Assembly: GCA_022447185.1 (NCBI GenBank)
Contig: JAKVAY010000007.1
Span: forward strand, 1 to 42,602
Source of the DNA: Fuerstiella sp.
GTDB taxonomy: Bacteria; Planctomycetota; Planctomycetia; Planctomycetales; Planctomycetaceae
Length of the DNA: 42,602 nucleotides
Direction of reading: 5' to 3'
The position numbers and the translations under genes were made by a program. The notes under the pieces were generated by a model. It had not been told where the DNA came from. It was given only the letters and a program-made list of their open reading frames with translations, and did not search any database. Shown piece by piece: positions 27,230 to 36,334 of the stretch. Each line of letters opens with the position of its first letter. Position 1 is the first letter of the stretch.

Positions 27230-28666
27230 TCAGACCTGTCTTCGCAGCCAGCTACGTCCCAGATAGCGCCATGACAGGACTGCCGCACGGAACGTGACGT
27301 CGACAAACATTCCCATCCATGCACCGAGAAGACCCATTCCAAGGTAGACCCCCAGCAACCACGCCAATGGCAGTCGCAGACAAATTGTCCCCCCAATTGT
27401 GGCAATCATCGGCCACTGCGTGTCTCCTGCCCCGTGCAATGCAAATTTCAGAACCAGGAACACAATCAGTGGAATCTGGAATAGTGCCATCGCACGAAAC
27501 GGTGCCGCCCCCACTGACGTAATTTGAGGATCGCTGTGCATTGTACGATAGATCGTTTCCGCACCCCAGAAGAATGCAACTGTGACAACCAGTCCGAGAA
27601 CACAGCACTGGAGCGTCGCAACGATGCCGGTACGAAATGCACGACGAACTTTTCGGGCTCCCAGACACTGGCCGGTAATTGCTGCTGCCGACTGTCCCCA
27701 GGCTATAGCCGGAAGGTAGGTGATCGCTTCCACCTGCAGTCCCACCATATGAGCCGCAAATATCACGTCGGCCGAAAATGGCATTCCAGTCACATTACGG
27801 ATGATGATCAGGAAACTGAACTGCCCGAGCCAATTGCTCAAATTGTCTGCTGCTGCGAACCCGCCCAAATGAATGAGTCGACGGATGATTTGTGGATCCG
27901 GCCGCATCAGTCGCATTTGGAATCTGAGAGCCCCGCTCCCCGACAACAACACACAGGCCATCATCAACCCACCGGCGAGTCTGGCACAGACTGTTCCTGC
28001 CGCTATTCCATAGACCCCCAGCGCCGACAGCCAGTCGGTTGCAGCAAAGATCGGACTCTCGGGACCAATTCCGTAAACAAAGCAACACGAGAGAATGATG
28101 TTCAGAACGTTAATGGCTCCAAGAACCAGCATAGGCCGGGCCATATCCCCGGATCCACGGAGAGCTGCAGCGCCAACAAATACAATTCCAGACAGACCAT
28201 GGCCGATTGCATCCATTCTCAGGTAATTCAGACCAATCACAGCCGTCTGGCCATCCAGTGCAAATGCCATCACGAATATCGGAGCCATCCAGTAAAGGAA
28301 TGCGGACATACCGAGGCTCACCAATTGCCCGGCAATCAGCGCTGTGTGCATGACACGATTGGCCTGAGCAGGCTCGCCTGCTCCCAAATGTCGAGCGACC
28401 ATCGCTGTTGTACCAATGCAGACTGTGCTCACCACCAGGCCCGCCAGCCAGCCAATGTAAGCGGCCATGCCGATGGCGGATGTCGCGGCTGCGTCAATAC
28501 GACCGCTGAGCCAGGTGTCGAAAAGTGCTACACAGAATGTGAGCAGCTGCTGCAGCAGAGTCGGCAGTGCCAGAATAAGAATCCTTTGCCCAAGATGGCT
28601 GTGCAGGATCTGATGTGTCTTGAGAGCACCGTCTTTATGAGAAATCGTTTTGCTGCTGTCTGACAC
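27230..28666 (-). CDS. MATE-family multidrug/organic cation exporter
   Basis: A 478-residue membrane protein with about twelve hydrophobic segments in two similar halves. Features of the MATE family are ILALPTLLQQLLTFCVALFDTWLSGR at the first helix, the AMVARHLGAGEPAQANRV loop, ALRGSGD in the first half, and in the second AIAWGQSAAAITGQCLGARK and ALHGAGDTQWPM. MATE proteins export drugs or other cations against sodium or protons; the substrate here is unknown. The frame opens with GTG at 28666 and the first 25 residues are polar, so a later start is possible. It lies 208 bp downstream of cstA on the same strand. Confidence 0.93.
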   Translation of the reverse strand: MSDSSKTISHKDGALKTHQILHSHLGQRILILALPTLLQQLLTFCVALFDTWLSGRIDAAATSAIGMAAYIGWLAGLVVSTVCIGTTAMVARHLGAGEPAQANRVMHTALIAGQLVSLGMSAFLYWMAPIFVMAFALDGQTAVIGLNYLRMDAIGHGLSGIVFVGAAALRGSGDMARPMLVLGAINVLNIILSCCFVYGIGPESPIFAATDWLSALGVYGIAAGTVCARLAGGLMMACVLLSGSGALRFQMRLMRPDPQIIRRLIHLGGFAAADNLSNWLGQFSFLIIIRNVTGMPFSADVIFAAHMVGLQVEAITYLPAIAWGQSAAAITGQCLGARKVRRAFRTGIVATLQCCVLGLVVTVAFFWGAETIYRTMHSDPQITSVGAAPFRAMALFQIPLIVFLVLKFALHGAGDTQWPMIATIGGTICLRLPLAWLLGVYLGMGLLGAWMGMFVDVTFRAAVLSWRYLGRSWLRRQV

Positions 28667-28874
28667 CTGTGAGGCTGCTTTCCGTGTACTAACGCGAGCA
28701 GATGAGAATCTGTCTGGCGGACCGTGTACGTGCGTCGCCTATTCCCGTGCCAGTTATCAACCCAGGAGTTGACATGCCCGGTTCGCCGATGTGTCCCTGC
28801 ATACCACTCATTGAAATGTGCCATTCATTAGTCAGTACATCCTAATGACGTTGTTGCGATGATCGTGTTTGGCG

Positions 28875-30719
28875 TCATCCCGCACCACCATGAACCGGAG
28901 TCAGCGGCTGAAGCTCTTCTTCCAAAACGCCACGAATCCGTGGGTACAGCAACACACACTCCAATACCATCCACGCCTGCAAAGCAAGGATTGCCAGTGC
29001 GAATCCTGTCAGCAGCCATTTGTCGTGCCCAAACCAGCCGGTCTCACTGTTGAATAACTGCCAGAGTAACGCAGCGGTCGGCAGGATCGACATTGCGAAC
29101 GCTGGGATAAGTGCGAACAGGACCGGCAGGCCACGGCGAGCCAGATAAAAAACCAATACCAGGAAGGCGAGTCCTGCCAACAGCTGATTCGTCGCACCAA
29201 ACAGCGGCCACAGAATTAGTCCCCCCATGCCTGCTTCTTCTTTTGGTCCACCGGGAATCATCGCCACCAGGCTTCCGAGCGTCACGGCGCACAGCGTAGC
29301 GCCGTATTTGCCTGAAAGCGGCCGGATGTGCAGCGTACCGGCTAGTTCCTGAATCACGTAGCGCTGAAGGCGAGTCGCGGTATCAAGCGTCGTCGCCGCA
29401 AAACAGGCAACAAGTACTGCGATGATCCCCACACCCAGTTTCAGTGGAATCCCCAGCGCATTCACAAAGTTAGCCCCGCCCTGAACAAACGCACCAACCT
29501 TCGCACCCAAACTGAAGCTGGCCCAGCTGCCGTCGGCTTCATACACGTTTCGCCAGGCGTCTCTACCGACCACTGCACTGCCGTTCTCTGCCAGCACCGG
29601 CACCCATTCGCCACTTGTATTGGTAATACTTCCCATTCCCAGCCCGGCACAGCATGCCAGAATGACGAGAACTGCGAGAGCTCCTTCAAGGAGCATTGAT
29701 CCATACCCAACGAACTGGGCATCGGTTTCACTACTGATTTGTTTACTGCTGGTTCCACTGCTGACCAGACAATGAAATCCACTGCACGCGCCACAGGCAA
29801 TCGTAATAAACAGGAAGGGAAACATCGGCGGAGCATCCGGCGGAACGACGGTCGCAATTGCCGGAGCGCTGACCGCCAGATCGGCTTTGCCCGTCAGACA
29901 TGCAACGACGAATCCCGCAATGAGAAGTCCCAGGGCAACTAACAGCTGATGACTGTTGATAAAATCTCTCGGCTGAAGCAGCACCCAAACGGGCAGCACG
30001 GAAGCGACAAAGCAGTACACCATGAGGATCACAGTCCAGGTGATCACCGGAGAAGCCCCGATCAGCAGCCACGCGGGGAGCTGCAGCTGAAAGAATTCCG
30101 TATACACGCCCAGCAGAACAGAACCATACAGAATCGCCAGTGCAGCAATCGAAGGAATCAGCAGGGCCCCCTGGCGTCGGTGCACCAACAAACCAACTCC
30201 AACTGCGACCGGCATCGCAATCCATACCGAAAGAACGGACTCAGGATAAATTGTAAAGATACTGGCGATCACCAGGCCAAAGATCGCCAAAACAATCGTC
30301 AGAGCGAAAAACAGGATCAACAGAAACAAAACTCGTGCTCGAGGATTGATCAGTCGTCCTGCGACTTCACCAATGGTCTGTCCGCGATTCCTCAGTGAAA
30401 TCACGAGTGCCGCGAAATCGTGGACAGCACCAACAAAGATCGACCCCAGGACGACCCACAGCAACGCCGGCAGCCAGCCCCAGAATACAGCAATTGCCGG
30501 TCCGACAATGGGCCCCGTGCCAGCAATGCTGGTGAAGTGATGACCGAACAACACATGACGATTCGTCGGCACATAGTCAACGTCGTCCCGAAGTTCTATG
30601 GATGGCACAACTGCGGCTGGGTCGGTTCGAAAAATACGCCGGGACAACCAGCGACCGTATGTGTTGTATGCGACGATAAAGCCGACAAACGACAGAACAG
30701 CTACCAACAATGTCATCAT
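28875..30719 (-). CDS. cstA: CstA-family transporter (carbon starvation protein)
   Basis: A 614-residue membrane protein with many hydrophobic segments. CstA-family proteins import peptides or pyruvate during carbon limitation. The N-terminal YNTYGRWLSRRIF, DDVDYVPTNRHVLFGHHFTSIAGTGPIVGPAIAVFWGW, VGAVHDFAALVISLRNRG and GEVAGRLINPRAR are diagnostic, and GFHCLVSSGTSSKQI lies in the middle. It ends without the long cytoplasmic tail of enterobacterial CstA (about 700 residues), so it is a shorter version, as in many other bacteria. Two adjacent ATGs (30722 and 30719) follow GGAG at 30731-30728, a good ribosome site. A 536-bp upstream gap probably contains its promoter. Confidence 0.94.
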   Translation of the reverse strand: MMTLLVAVLSFVGFIVAYNTYGRWLSRRIFRTDPAAVVPSIELRDDVDYVPTNRHVLFGHHFTSIAGTGPIVGPAIAVFWGWLPALLWVVLGSIFVGAVHDFAALVISLRNRGQTIGEVAGRLINPRARVLFLLILFFALTIVLAIFGLVIASIFTIYPESVLSVWIAMPVAVGVGLLVHRRQGALLIPSIAALAILYGSVLLGVYTEFFQLQLPAWLLIGASPVITWTVILMVYCFVASVLPVWVLLQPRDFINSHQLLVALGLLIAGFVVACLTGKADLAVSAPAIATVVPPDAPPMFPFLFITIACGACSGFHCLVSSGTSSKQISSETDAQFVGYGSMLLEGALAVLVILACCAGLGMGSITNTSGEWVPVLAENGSAVVGRDAWRNVYEADGSWASFSLGAKVGAFVQGGANFVNALGIPLKLGVGIIAVLVACFAATTLDTATRLQRYVIQELAGTLHIRPLSGKYGATLCAVTLGSLVAMIPGGPKEEAGMGGLILWPLFGATNQLLAGLAFLVLVFYLARRGLPVLFALIPAFAMSILPTAALLWQLFNSETGWFGHDKWLLTGFALAILALQAWMVLECVLLYPRIRGVLEEELQPLTPVHGGAG

Positions 30720-31255
30720 TTCGAAATCTCCGAATACTGCCTGGCTCTGATGGTGTTCGCACAGGTCTCGCGTGCAACGCCTTGGGAAGTCGACGTACTA
30801 CACTGTGTCAAGTCCGGGAACGGGGTATCGCTTGAGTCGCAGGACTTCAGGTGAACTGAAAATCCGAAGCCTCACGACACTGGTTACGATTAGGAACTCC
30901 AAAACCACTCTTTGACGATGCACGACTGTTTTATTGAGGACGATGTCCAAACAGAAGTACGACATGTGCTCTCATGTGGTCCATCAGTCCGACTGCTCAT
31001 CGTAACAATGGTTTCGGAATTGCGCCGCATCCGAGCGACTTGAAGCCTCAATTTACCATCACGCATGATGCTTCTCGACACAGATTTCTTCCCATTCGTC
31101 CATACTTGTTAAGCTGGCAGACAAACGTCACAACCATCGGCATCAGGACTGCTTCTGCAGAAACATCCGTCTGTCCGTTCCGGACTGTTAACAAACCGCG
31201 AGTGAAATTCTCATCCTGAACACGAGGATCGAACGTTATCAGTCTGATCACTGCA
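30720..31255. other. Gap of 536 bp between glgC and cstA
   Basis: This is the largest gene-free stretch in the window apart from the peptidase remnant. Frames of 63-81 codons occur on both strands, but none has a ribosome site, leader or recognisable motif. It should contain the cstA promoter and the glgC transcript end. I saw no T-tract hairpin and no clear CRP-type palindrome. Confidence 0.5.
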
Positions 31256-32575
31256 TCACTGGTCCTGACTGTTGGTCGGGATTCGTCTCACTACACGAGA
31301 TTCGTGTCGAAGCACCTGAGGCTGACTAATGGGTGCACTTGTACCAGGCCTGTGAAACCTGGCATTGCGCGGCACGATGACAATTCCCGAATCGCTGATC
31401 GTCAGGTCGTTTGCGCGATCCTCCTCAGCGGAGTACCCAATCCTCGTATTCTCCGGAATCTGAGCTCCCTGGTCGATAATCGCCCGACGAATGCGGCAAT
31501 ACCGCCCAATATTGACGTCTCGGTACAGGATCGAATCCTTCACTTCTGCATAACTGTTGACGCGCACACACGGGCCAACAATGCATCGATCAACCATACC
31601 TCCGGAAATAACAGATCCGGCGCATACCATGCTGTCTGTCGCCCGTCCCACGCGTGGAAGTCCGCGAGTATCGTCATTGAATACAAATTTCGGGGGCGGA
31701 AATGGCGGTTGTGCTGACCGAAAGGGCCAGCCTGGATCATACAGATTTAATTTTGGATGCACGCTGATCAGATCCATACTGGCTTCGTAGTACGAATCAA
31801 TCGTACCCACATCTTTCCAGTACGCTGAGTCACCCGTAATGGCATCAACGAACGGCCAGGCGCGAACGACATGCTCGTCGATGATAGAAGGAATGATGTC
31901 CTTGCCAAAGTCACGATGGCTTCCAGGTTTGTTGGCGTCTTCGCAGAGTCTCTCAAAAAGAAATTCCGTGCGGAATACGTAGATACCCATCGACGCCAGG
32001 CAGCGAGACTGATCCCCAAACATCGGATCAGGGTTATCCGGCTTCTCGCGAAAGCTCAGAATCCTGCCGGAATCATCAGCCTGCATTACACCAAAACGGC
32101 GGCCTTCCTGACGCGGTACAGGCAGACACGCGATCGTACAGTCGGCATCCGACTGAATGTGATCGTGAACGTACCCAGAGTAATTCATCCGGTAGATATG
32201 ATCTCCACTCAGGATTAACACGTGAGAGGGCCGCTGTTGTTCAATCGCATAGATATTTTGATACAGGGCGTCGGCTGTCCCCTGATACCAGTTTTCGTCA
32301 ACCCGCTGTTCAGGAGGACGGACGCGAATGAACTCTCCAAGTTCCATAGACAGGAAATGCCAGCCGTTTTCAATATGGCGTTCCAGGCTGGCCGCCTTGT
32401 ACTGAGTGACCACCAAAATCCGTCGAAGTCCACTGTTGATACAGTTGGACAACACGAAATCAATGATGCGGAAGCAGCCACCAAACGGCACGGCCGGCTT
32501 ACTTCTGTCACGTGTCAGCGGATCCAGTCGTGATCCTTTGCCGCCGGCGAGTATCACTGTCAGAACGCTGTTCAA
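31256..32575 (-). CDS. glgC: Glucose-1-phosphate adenylyltransferase GlgC
   Basis: A 439-residue enzyme that makes ADP-glucose from ATP and glucose-1-phosphate for glycogen synthesis. The N-terminal nucleotidyltransferase loop LAGGKGSRLDPLTRDRSKPAVPFGG, then FRIIDFVLSNCINSG, WYQGTADALYQN, ILSGDHIYRM, RFGVMQAD, FREKP and YWKDVGTIDSYYEA are all standard. The C-terminal left-handed beta-helix includes SVISGGMVDRCIVGPCVRVNS and RRAIIDQGAQIPE. The start codon is TTG at 32575: GGGAGGG at 32589-32583 sits 7 nt before it, and the conserved core begins only seven residues later, so no later start fits. An LplT-like transporter gene ends 81 bp upstream on the same strand. The other glycogen genes are not in the window. 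Confidence 0.96.
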   Translation of the reverse strand: MNSVLTVILAGGKGSRLDPLTRDRSKPAVPFGGCFRIIDFVLSNCINSGLRRILVVTQYKAASLERHIENGWHFLSMELGEFIRVRPPEQRVDENWYQGTADALYQNIYAIEQQRPSHVLILSGDHIYRMNYSGYVHDHIQSDADCTIACLPVPRQEGRRFGVMQADDSGRILSFREKPDNPDPMFGDQSRCLASMGIYVFRTEFLFERLCEDANKPGSHRDFGKDIIPSIIDEHVVRAWPFVDAITGDSAYWKDVGTIDSYYEASMDLISVHPKLNLYDPGWPFRSAQPPFPPPKFVFNDDTRGLPRVGRATDSMVCAGSVISGGMVDRCIVGPCVRVNSYAEVKDSILYRDVNIGRYCRIRRAIIDQGAQIPENTRIGYSAEEDRANDLTISDSGIVIVPRNARFHRPGTSAPISQPQVLRHESRVVRRIPTNSQDQ

Positions 32576-32656
32576 AGGACATCCCTCCCGTTGTCAGCTA
32601 TTGATGGAAGAATGTAGCGTTTTTCCAACACCTCCGCGAACCCACAGACAGTATTA

Positions 32657-34102
32657 TTAACCATTCTGCTGTTGATCACTTCTTGAGTGTGATCTGGAAT
32701 CCAGCCGAAAAAATATTGCGCCCGGCAGCATGACAACCGCGAGCGCTGCAAATACCAGATATCTCAAACCGTAGGCAGACTCGGCACCGGCGAAGGTATC
32801 TGCCACCGCATTCGAAATCTTGATAAAAACTGCCGATACCACGATCCCGGTCCAGCTCAGCAGATTGAGAGCTCCGATAACTCTTCCTTTTTGGTTTGCA
32901 GGTGGTGCTGCCTGAATGTAGACCTGAATGGGGATCACGAAAACACCTGCCGAGAATCCCAGAAAGAACAAACCACCACGCAGCAGCCATTCGATCCGGT
33001 CCGCCTGCAGTATCGCCGCCATAATCGCTTCCTGTGCGTCCGACGGTCGGGGAGATCCCGCCAATCCGCTGCTGAGCACAGTCATCACGATGAGTGCCAG
33101 CACAATCATCCAGCCCCCAACCGTGACCCATGTCGAACCGTCACCGGGATTCCTGTTGAATATTCCTGCGGTCAAACAACCGAAGACAATTCCGACACCA
33201 ACGGATGCAACCAGCAGACTGGTGCGAGTCTTACTGAGTCCGTACGCCAGTTCTCCCAAACTGTTCACGGCCGGCTGTGTCACACCACCAATGAACCAAA
33301 AAAGCATGGCCATCATGAGACAATTGCGCAACCCAGGTCTGTTCAGAATCAATCGCCAGGTTTCTCGCGGCACAAACAGCATTTCCAAACGTAGCGGCAG
33401 TTCAGGATCGGTTGGTCGGGTACGACGGATCAGCAGTGCACTGAGTGTCCCGGCAAACGCGATTCCTACCGCGATCACGCTGGCATACCACAACGATTCA
33501 TCCAGCACATCCAGAGCAATGCCGGCCAGTGCCATCCCAAAAATAATGGCCAGAAAGGTCGTCATCTGAACTGCCCCGTTAACGGGCAGTAGCTGGTTGC
33601 GAGAAAAAAGTTCCGGAAGAATCCCGTATTTGGAAGGTCCAAACAGAGCACTCTGACCACCCATCATTGCCAGAACACCGATCAGCAGCGCTAACTGGGA
33701 ATATGTTGACAGATCACCCATGAGCAGGACCACCAGGGCTGACGCCATCACCGCGATCTCGCCGACTTTACACAGGACAATCACTCGCTGTCGTGAAAAG
33801 CGATCGGAAACATATCCACCCAGCCCCGACAGCAGCACAAAGGGAAGCGCAAACGCAATCATTGCGTAGGGCTGAAGATCGATCCCTGAACCGGTTTTTT
33901 CCGTCGTGATGCGTTCGAATTCAACACATTTCAATAACAGTATCTGTTTGAAATAGTTGTCATTGAACGCCCCCAGGAACTGGGTAACGACGACTCCAGC
34001 AAAGATCGGACTGGCCGCCAGGCCAACGATTCCTGGATCCACCGACAAGTCGTCTGATGAATCGCCCGGATTCGGTTCTATTGAGTCAGACAGATTTGAC
34101 AT
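32657..34102 (-). CDS. Major facilitator transporter, LplT-like
   Basis: A 481-residue membrane protein with about twelve hydrophobic segments. The opening FAGVVVTQFLGAFNDNYFKQILLL and the later GLGGYVSDRFSRQRVIVLCK, GGQSALFGPSKYGILPELF and NGAVQMTTFLAIIFGMALAG match the lysophospholipid transporter (LplT) branch of the major facilitator superfamily, often fused to or next to acyltransferases. LplT flips lysophospholipids inward for re-acylation. No acyltransferase is adjacent here, so the substrate stays open. ATG 34102 has AAGGA five nt upstream, and was preferred over an extension to 34123. A charged, Asp/Ser-rich 30-residue N-terminal tail precedes the first helix. It is followed on the same strand by glgC. 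Confidence 0.88.
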   Translation of the reverse strand: MSNLSDSIEPNPGDSSDDLSVDPGIVGLAASPIFAGVVVTQFLGAFNDNYFKQILLLKCVEFERITTEKTGSGIDLQPYAMIAFALPFVLLSGLGGYVSDRFSRQRVIVLCKVGEIAVMASALVVLLMGDLSTYSQLALLIGVLAMMGGQSALFGPSKYGILPELFSRNQLLPVNGAVQMTTFLAIIFGMALAGIALDVLDESLWYASVIAVGIAFAGTLSALLIRRTRPTDPELPLRLEMLFVPRETWRLILNRPGLRNCLMMAMLFWFIGGVTQPAVNSLGELAYGLSKTRTSLLVASVGVGIVFGCLTAGIFNRNPGDGSTWVTVGGWMIVLALIVMTVLSSGLAGSPRPSDAQEAIMAAILQADRIEWLLRGGLFFLGFSAGVFVIPIQVYIQAAPPANQKGRVIGALNLLSWTGIVVSAVFIKISNAVADTFAGAESAYGLRYLVFAALAVVMLPGAIFFRLDSRSHSRSDQQQNG

Positions 34103-34518
34103 ACAGTTCCTTACAAATCTCATCGCCCTGCGGTACGACGAGCGGGTCAGTGAACTGTAGTTGACCTGCGCAACACGGAATACCCTGTAGTGTTTCTGGT
34201 CATGAATGACGCGTGCACGTATCCATTAACGCATCAGCAGCACGGATTGTCATCTCTCTTCTTCAAGACATTTTTAACTCATTAAGCCTCTCCTGAAGTT
34301 GGGGCAGAGTTTCCACGGATACATGATGACGCGACAAACCCGAAGTCATTCGACGTGTCCACGCGGCCACGCAATCGAAGTCGTGTCTGCCTCCGGACTG
34401 ACTGCCAATTGATCCCCTGGGAACCACTGACACGAGGGTTGTAAGCATCTGGAGTCGTCATTAGACTCCCCGGCTCGCAACACAATATTGTGAACCGAAG
34501 GCAGAGAAGACTGCCTGC
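34103..34518. other. Gap of about 415 bp upstream of tRNA-Phe
   Basis: This divergent region lies between the MFS gene (-) and the tRNA (+). Short frames here are not supported. Its right end holds three closely spaced inverted repeats, listed separately. A possible promoter for the tRNA is TTGTAA near 34439-34444 with TAGACT 17 nt later, but its second box overlaps the first inverted repeat and this is a weak call. Confidence 0.45.
34451..34516. repeat. Three inverted repeats in front of tRNA-Phe
   Basis: Within 66 bp there are three perfect dyads: GGAGTC (34451-34456) with GACTCC (34464-34469) around 7 nt; the palindrome CACAATATTGTG (34481-34492); and AGGCAG (34499-34504) with CTGCCT (34511-34516) around 6 nt, ending two bases before the tRNA. 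They could be operator sites or leader hairpins removed with the tRNA 5' end. No function is established. Confidence 0.5.
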
Positions 34519-34591
34519 GGGCGGATAGCTCAGTTGGTAGAGCACAGGACTGAAAATCCTGGTGTCGCGAGTTCGATTCTCGCTCCGCCCA
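34519..34591 (+). tRNA. tRNA-Phe (anticodon GAA)
   Basis: A complete 73-base cloverleaf. The acceptor stem GGGCGGA (34519-34525) pairs with TCCGCCC (34584-34590), and the discriminator base is A34591. The D stem is GCTC/GAGC around AGTTGGTA. The anticodon stem CAGGA/TCCTG holds loop CTGAAAA with anticodon GAA at 34552-34554. The variable loop is GTGTC and the T arm is GCGAG-TTCGATT-CTCGC. The 3' CCA is not encoded and must be added. A strong terminator follows 10 bases later. Confidence 0.98.
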
Positions 34592-34601
34592 ATAAAAACA
34601 T

Positions 34602-34632
34602 AAGTCGGCAACTGTGGTTGCCGACTTTTTTT
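34602..34632 (+). terminator. Rho-independent terminator of tRNA-Phe
   Basis: A perfect 11-bp stem, AAGTCGGCAAC (34602-34612) with GTTGCCGACTT (34617-34627), closes the loop TGTG and runs directly into a run of seven T (34626-34632). It sits 10 bases after the tRNA. It is the clearest intrinsic terminator in the window. Confidence 0.95.
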
Positions 34633-34881
34633 GTACGCCGTGTGCAATTCTCACATGGTCAATGCAACAGATCAGGATGTTGTGTTGCTTCTTCGTGGCG
34701 ATACTGTCGTACCACATGGGGTCCTGCAGGTTTGACTCGCCCACATCATCACTCGCTAATCCTGCAGCAAACGAATCCCGAAGTTTTGCGAGTCTTCACG
34801 TGCATCGGCACCCGATTCCGGCCCTGTGTCTCAGCGTACTGCTTTCCGTGACAACATACGGTGCTGTTTGCATAAAGCTGT

Positions 34882-35967
34882 TTACGGAAGTGGAACTGTT
34901 TTCAGATTCACGTACTCATCCTGCTGGATAAGTACGATCGCAGAATCATCATTCAACTGATCCATCTGGACGACTCCGTGGAGCGAATCGATTTTTTCGT
35001 AGGTTTGCCCGGCCTTCCCACCACGCCGGACTGGTTCACTCAGACCTTTGTTGTCTCTCAGCCCCGAGGTGGTAATCTTCATGACACCACGTCGATCGTT
35101 GCTGAGTAACAGATAGCCTGTCCCATTCCTCTTGTAACTGATCATATCCAGAGGTCGATTGCGGTTTCCAAGTTCGGCCACGGTTGTCGCCTGAATCCTG
35201 TCTTCAGCTTTCCTCAACTCATTCAGCGGGATCTTCACGAGAGGAGTGCACGTGTACGCGGCAAGCAGGTTCGGCTCACCGTCGATCATCAGTGTGACGA
35301 AGGTTCTGGCGGCGGCATAGTCTTCTTCTCTTCCATGTGCCGCATGATAGATGGCAATCCCGGTTCCTCTGTCGATCGCAGAAAACGGAAAGCTGAATTC
35401 CCGAACGCTCGACGGTGCATCGCCTGCCCTGAGGCCGGAGATCAGAATGCGTCCTTCGTAGAATGCAATATCGGTGATGGCATCTTTGCGAAAATTCCGT
35501 TTGCGGCGGCCACGCTGTACCAATCTGTCTTCAGGTACGTTCGGCAGAGTCGTTTTGGCAAACGGCACATTCTCGAGAGAAAGTCGAATGATCCGTCCCG
35601 ATCCGTCAATTTGACATATCGCAGGAACATCACCCGCAGCTCCCGATACAAATATTGTACCAGTACGAGGATTGACAACCAGATCGTTGATTATGGTATC
35701 GGCATCGCAAACATCACTCATTACTGTCCGAAAGTGATCGATATTGATATCCACATCTGTGGGGTCGCCAGCAGAATCGCCGGTGGCTATCGCAAAGACG
35801 GTGGCGGACTTCGTGTCACCAACGAACAGAATGTCATCGGGACCGAACGCAAGGGCACCGGCTGACTGCAGGTCGGGCGTGCCGCGTTCCAGCCCCCAGG
35901 AATCAGCGCTCTGCGCAAACGTTGAGCAGGTCAGGAGAAATGTACACAGGCAAATCATCAACCTCAT
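34882..35967 (-). CDS. Secreted hypothetical protein with propeller-like repeats
   Basis: A 361-residue protein. ATG 35967 has GAGGT 8 nt upstream and begins a signal peptide (MRLMICLCTFLLTCSTFAQSADS); the frame extends to 36240 but that part has no such features. I do not recognise a named family. The mature chain shows repeated hydrophobic strand pairs with Gly/Asp turns (ALAFGPDDILFVGD, DLVVNPRTGTIFVSG, DIAFYEGRILISGL, GYLLLSNDRRGVMKI), which suggest a beta-propeller, plus LLAAYTCTPLVKIPLNEL and DRPLDM-like NRPLDMISY. It is probably periplasmic. It is divergent from ftsK, with about 370 bp between the start codons, and sits 250 bp after the tRNA terminator. Confidence 0.75.
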   Translation of the reverse strand: MRLMICLCTFLLTCSTFAQSADSWGLERGTPDLQSAGALAFGPDDILFVGDTKSATVFAIATGDSAGDPTDVDINIDHFRTVMSDVCDADTIINDLVVNPRTGTIFVSGAAGDVPAICQIDGSGRIIRLSLENVPFAKTTLPNVPEDRLVQRGRRKRNFRKDAITDIAFYEGRILISGLRAGDAPSSVREFSFPFSAIDRGTGIAIYHAAHGREEDYAAARTFVTLMIDGEPNLLAAYTCTPLVKIPLNELRKAEDRIQATTVAELGNRNRPLDMISYKRNGTGYLLLSNDRRGVMKITTSGLRDNKGLSEPVRRGGKAGQTYEKIDSLHGVVQMDQLNDDSAIVLIQQDEYVNLKTVPLP

Positions 35968-36334
35968 CGTCCCGTACCTCATGATGGTGTGTACTGTAGT
36001 GAGCAACAGTGATCCGATTGTAACGAACAGCAGATCTGTCCAGATTACCTGGCCAGTTGCAAATGGCAATACAGCGTAAAAATCTGTCAAGGTCGCTTCA
36101 GTTTTTTTCAGTGGTTCGGTGACGGATCGGTGATCCGGACCATACGCCACCTGCGTAATCGATCGGCTCCGCACACGTGGACTCCTTGACTGACTGCTAA
36201 TGATGGCAGCCATCCGGATCTCGTTGCGGTTTCGCAACATCTTTAATGAATTTCTGAATCTTGATTCACGTCAGAGTGATAGCGTTGGGTTGCGCAGACC
36301 TGAATTCTTCTGTTCATCTTTCATCACTCTACCA
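35968..36334. other. Divergent gap of about 367 bp before ftsK
   Basis: Promoters for ftsK (+) and the secreted hypothetical (-) should lie here. The ftsK frame is open back to 36200 without a good start. A perfect dyad CGGATC-GGT-GATCCG is found at 36123-36137. No other structure was recognised. Confidence 0.5.

Noticed and set aside
27524..28663. 379-codon open frame on the + strand opposite the MATE gene
   Set aside because: It is rich in Cys, His, Gln and Ser in a way that mirrors the hydrophobic codons of the opposite strand, with no motif. It is a shadow of the MATE gene.
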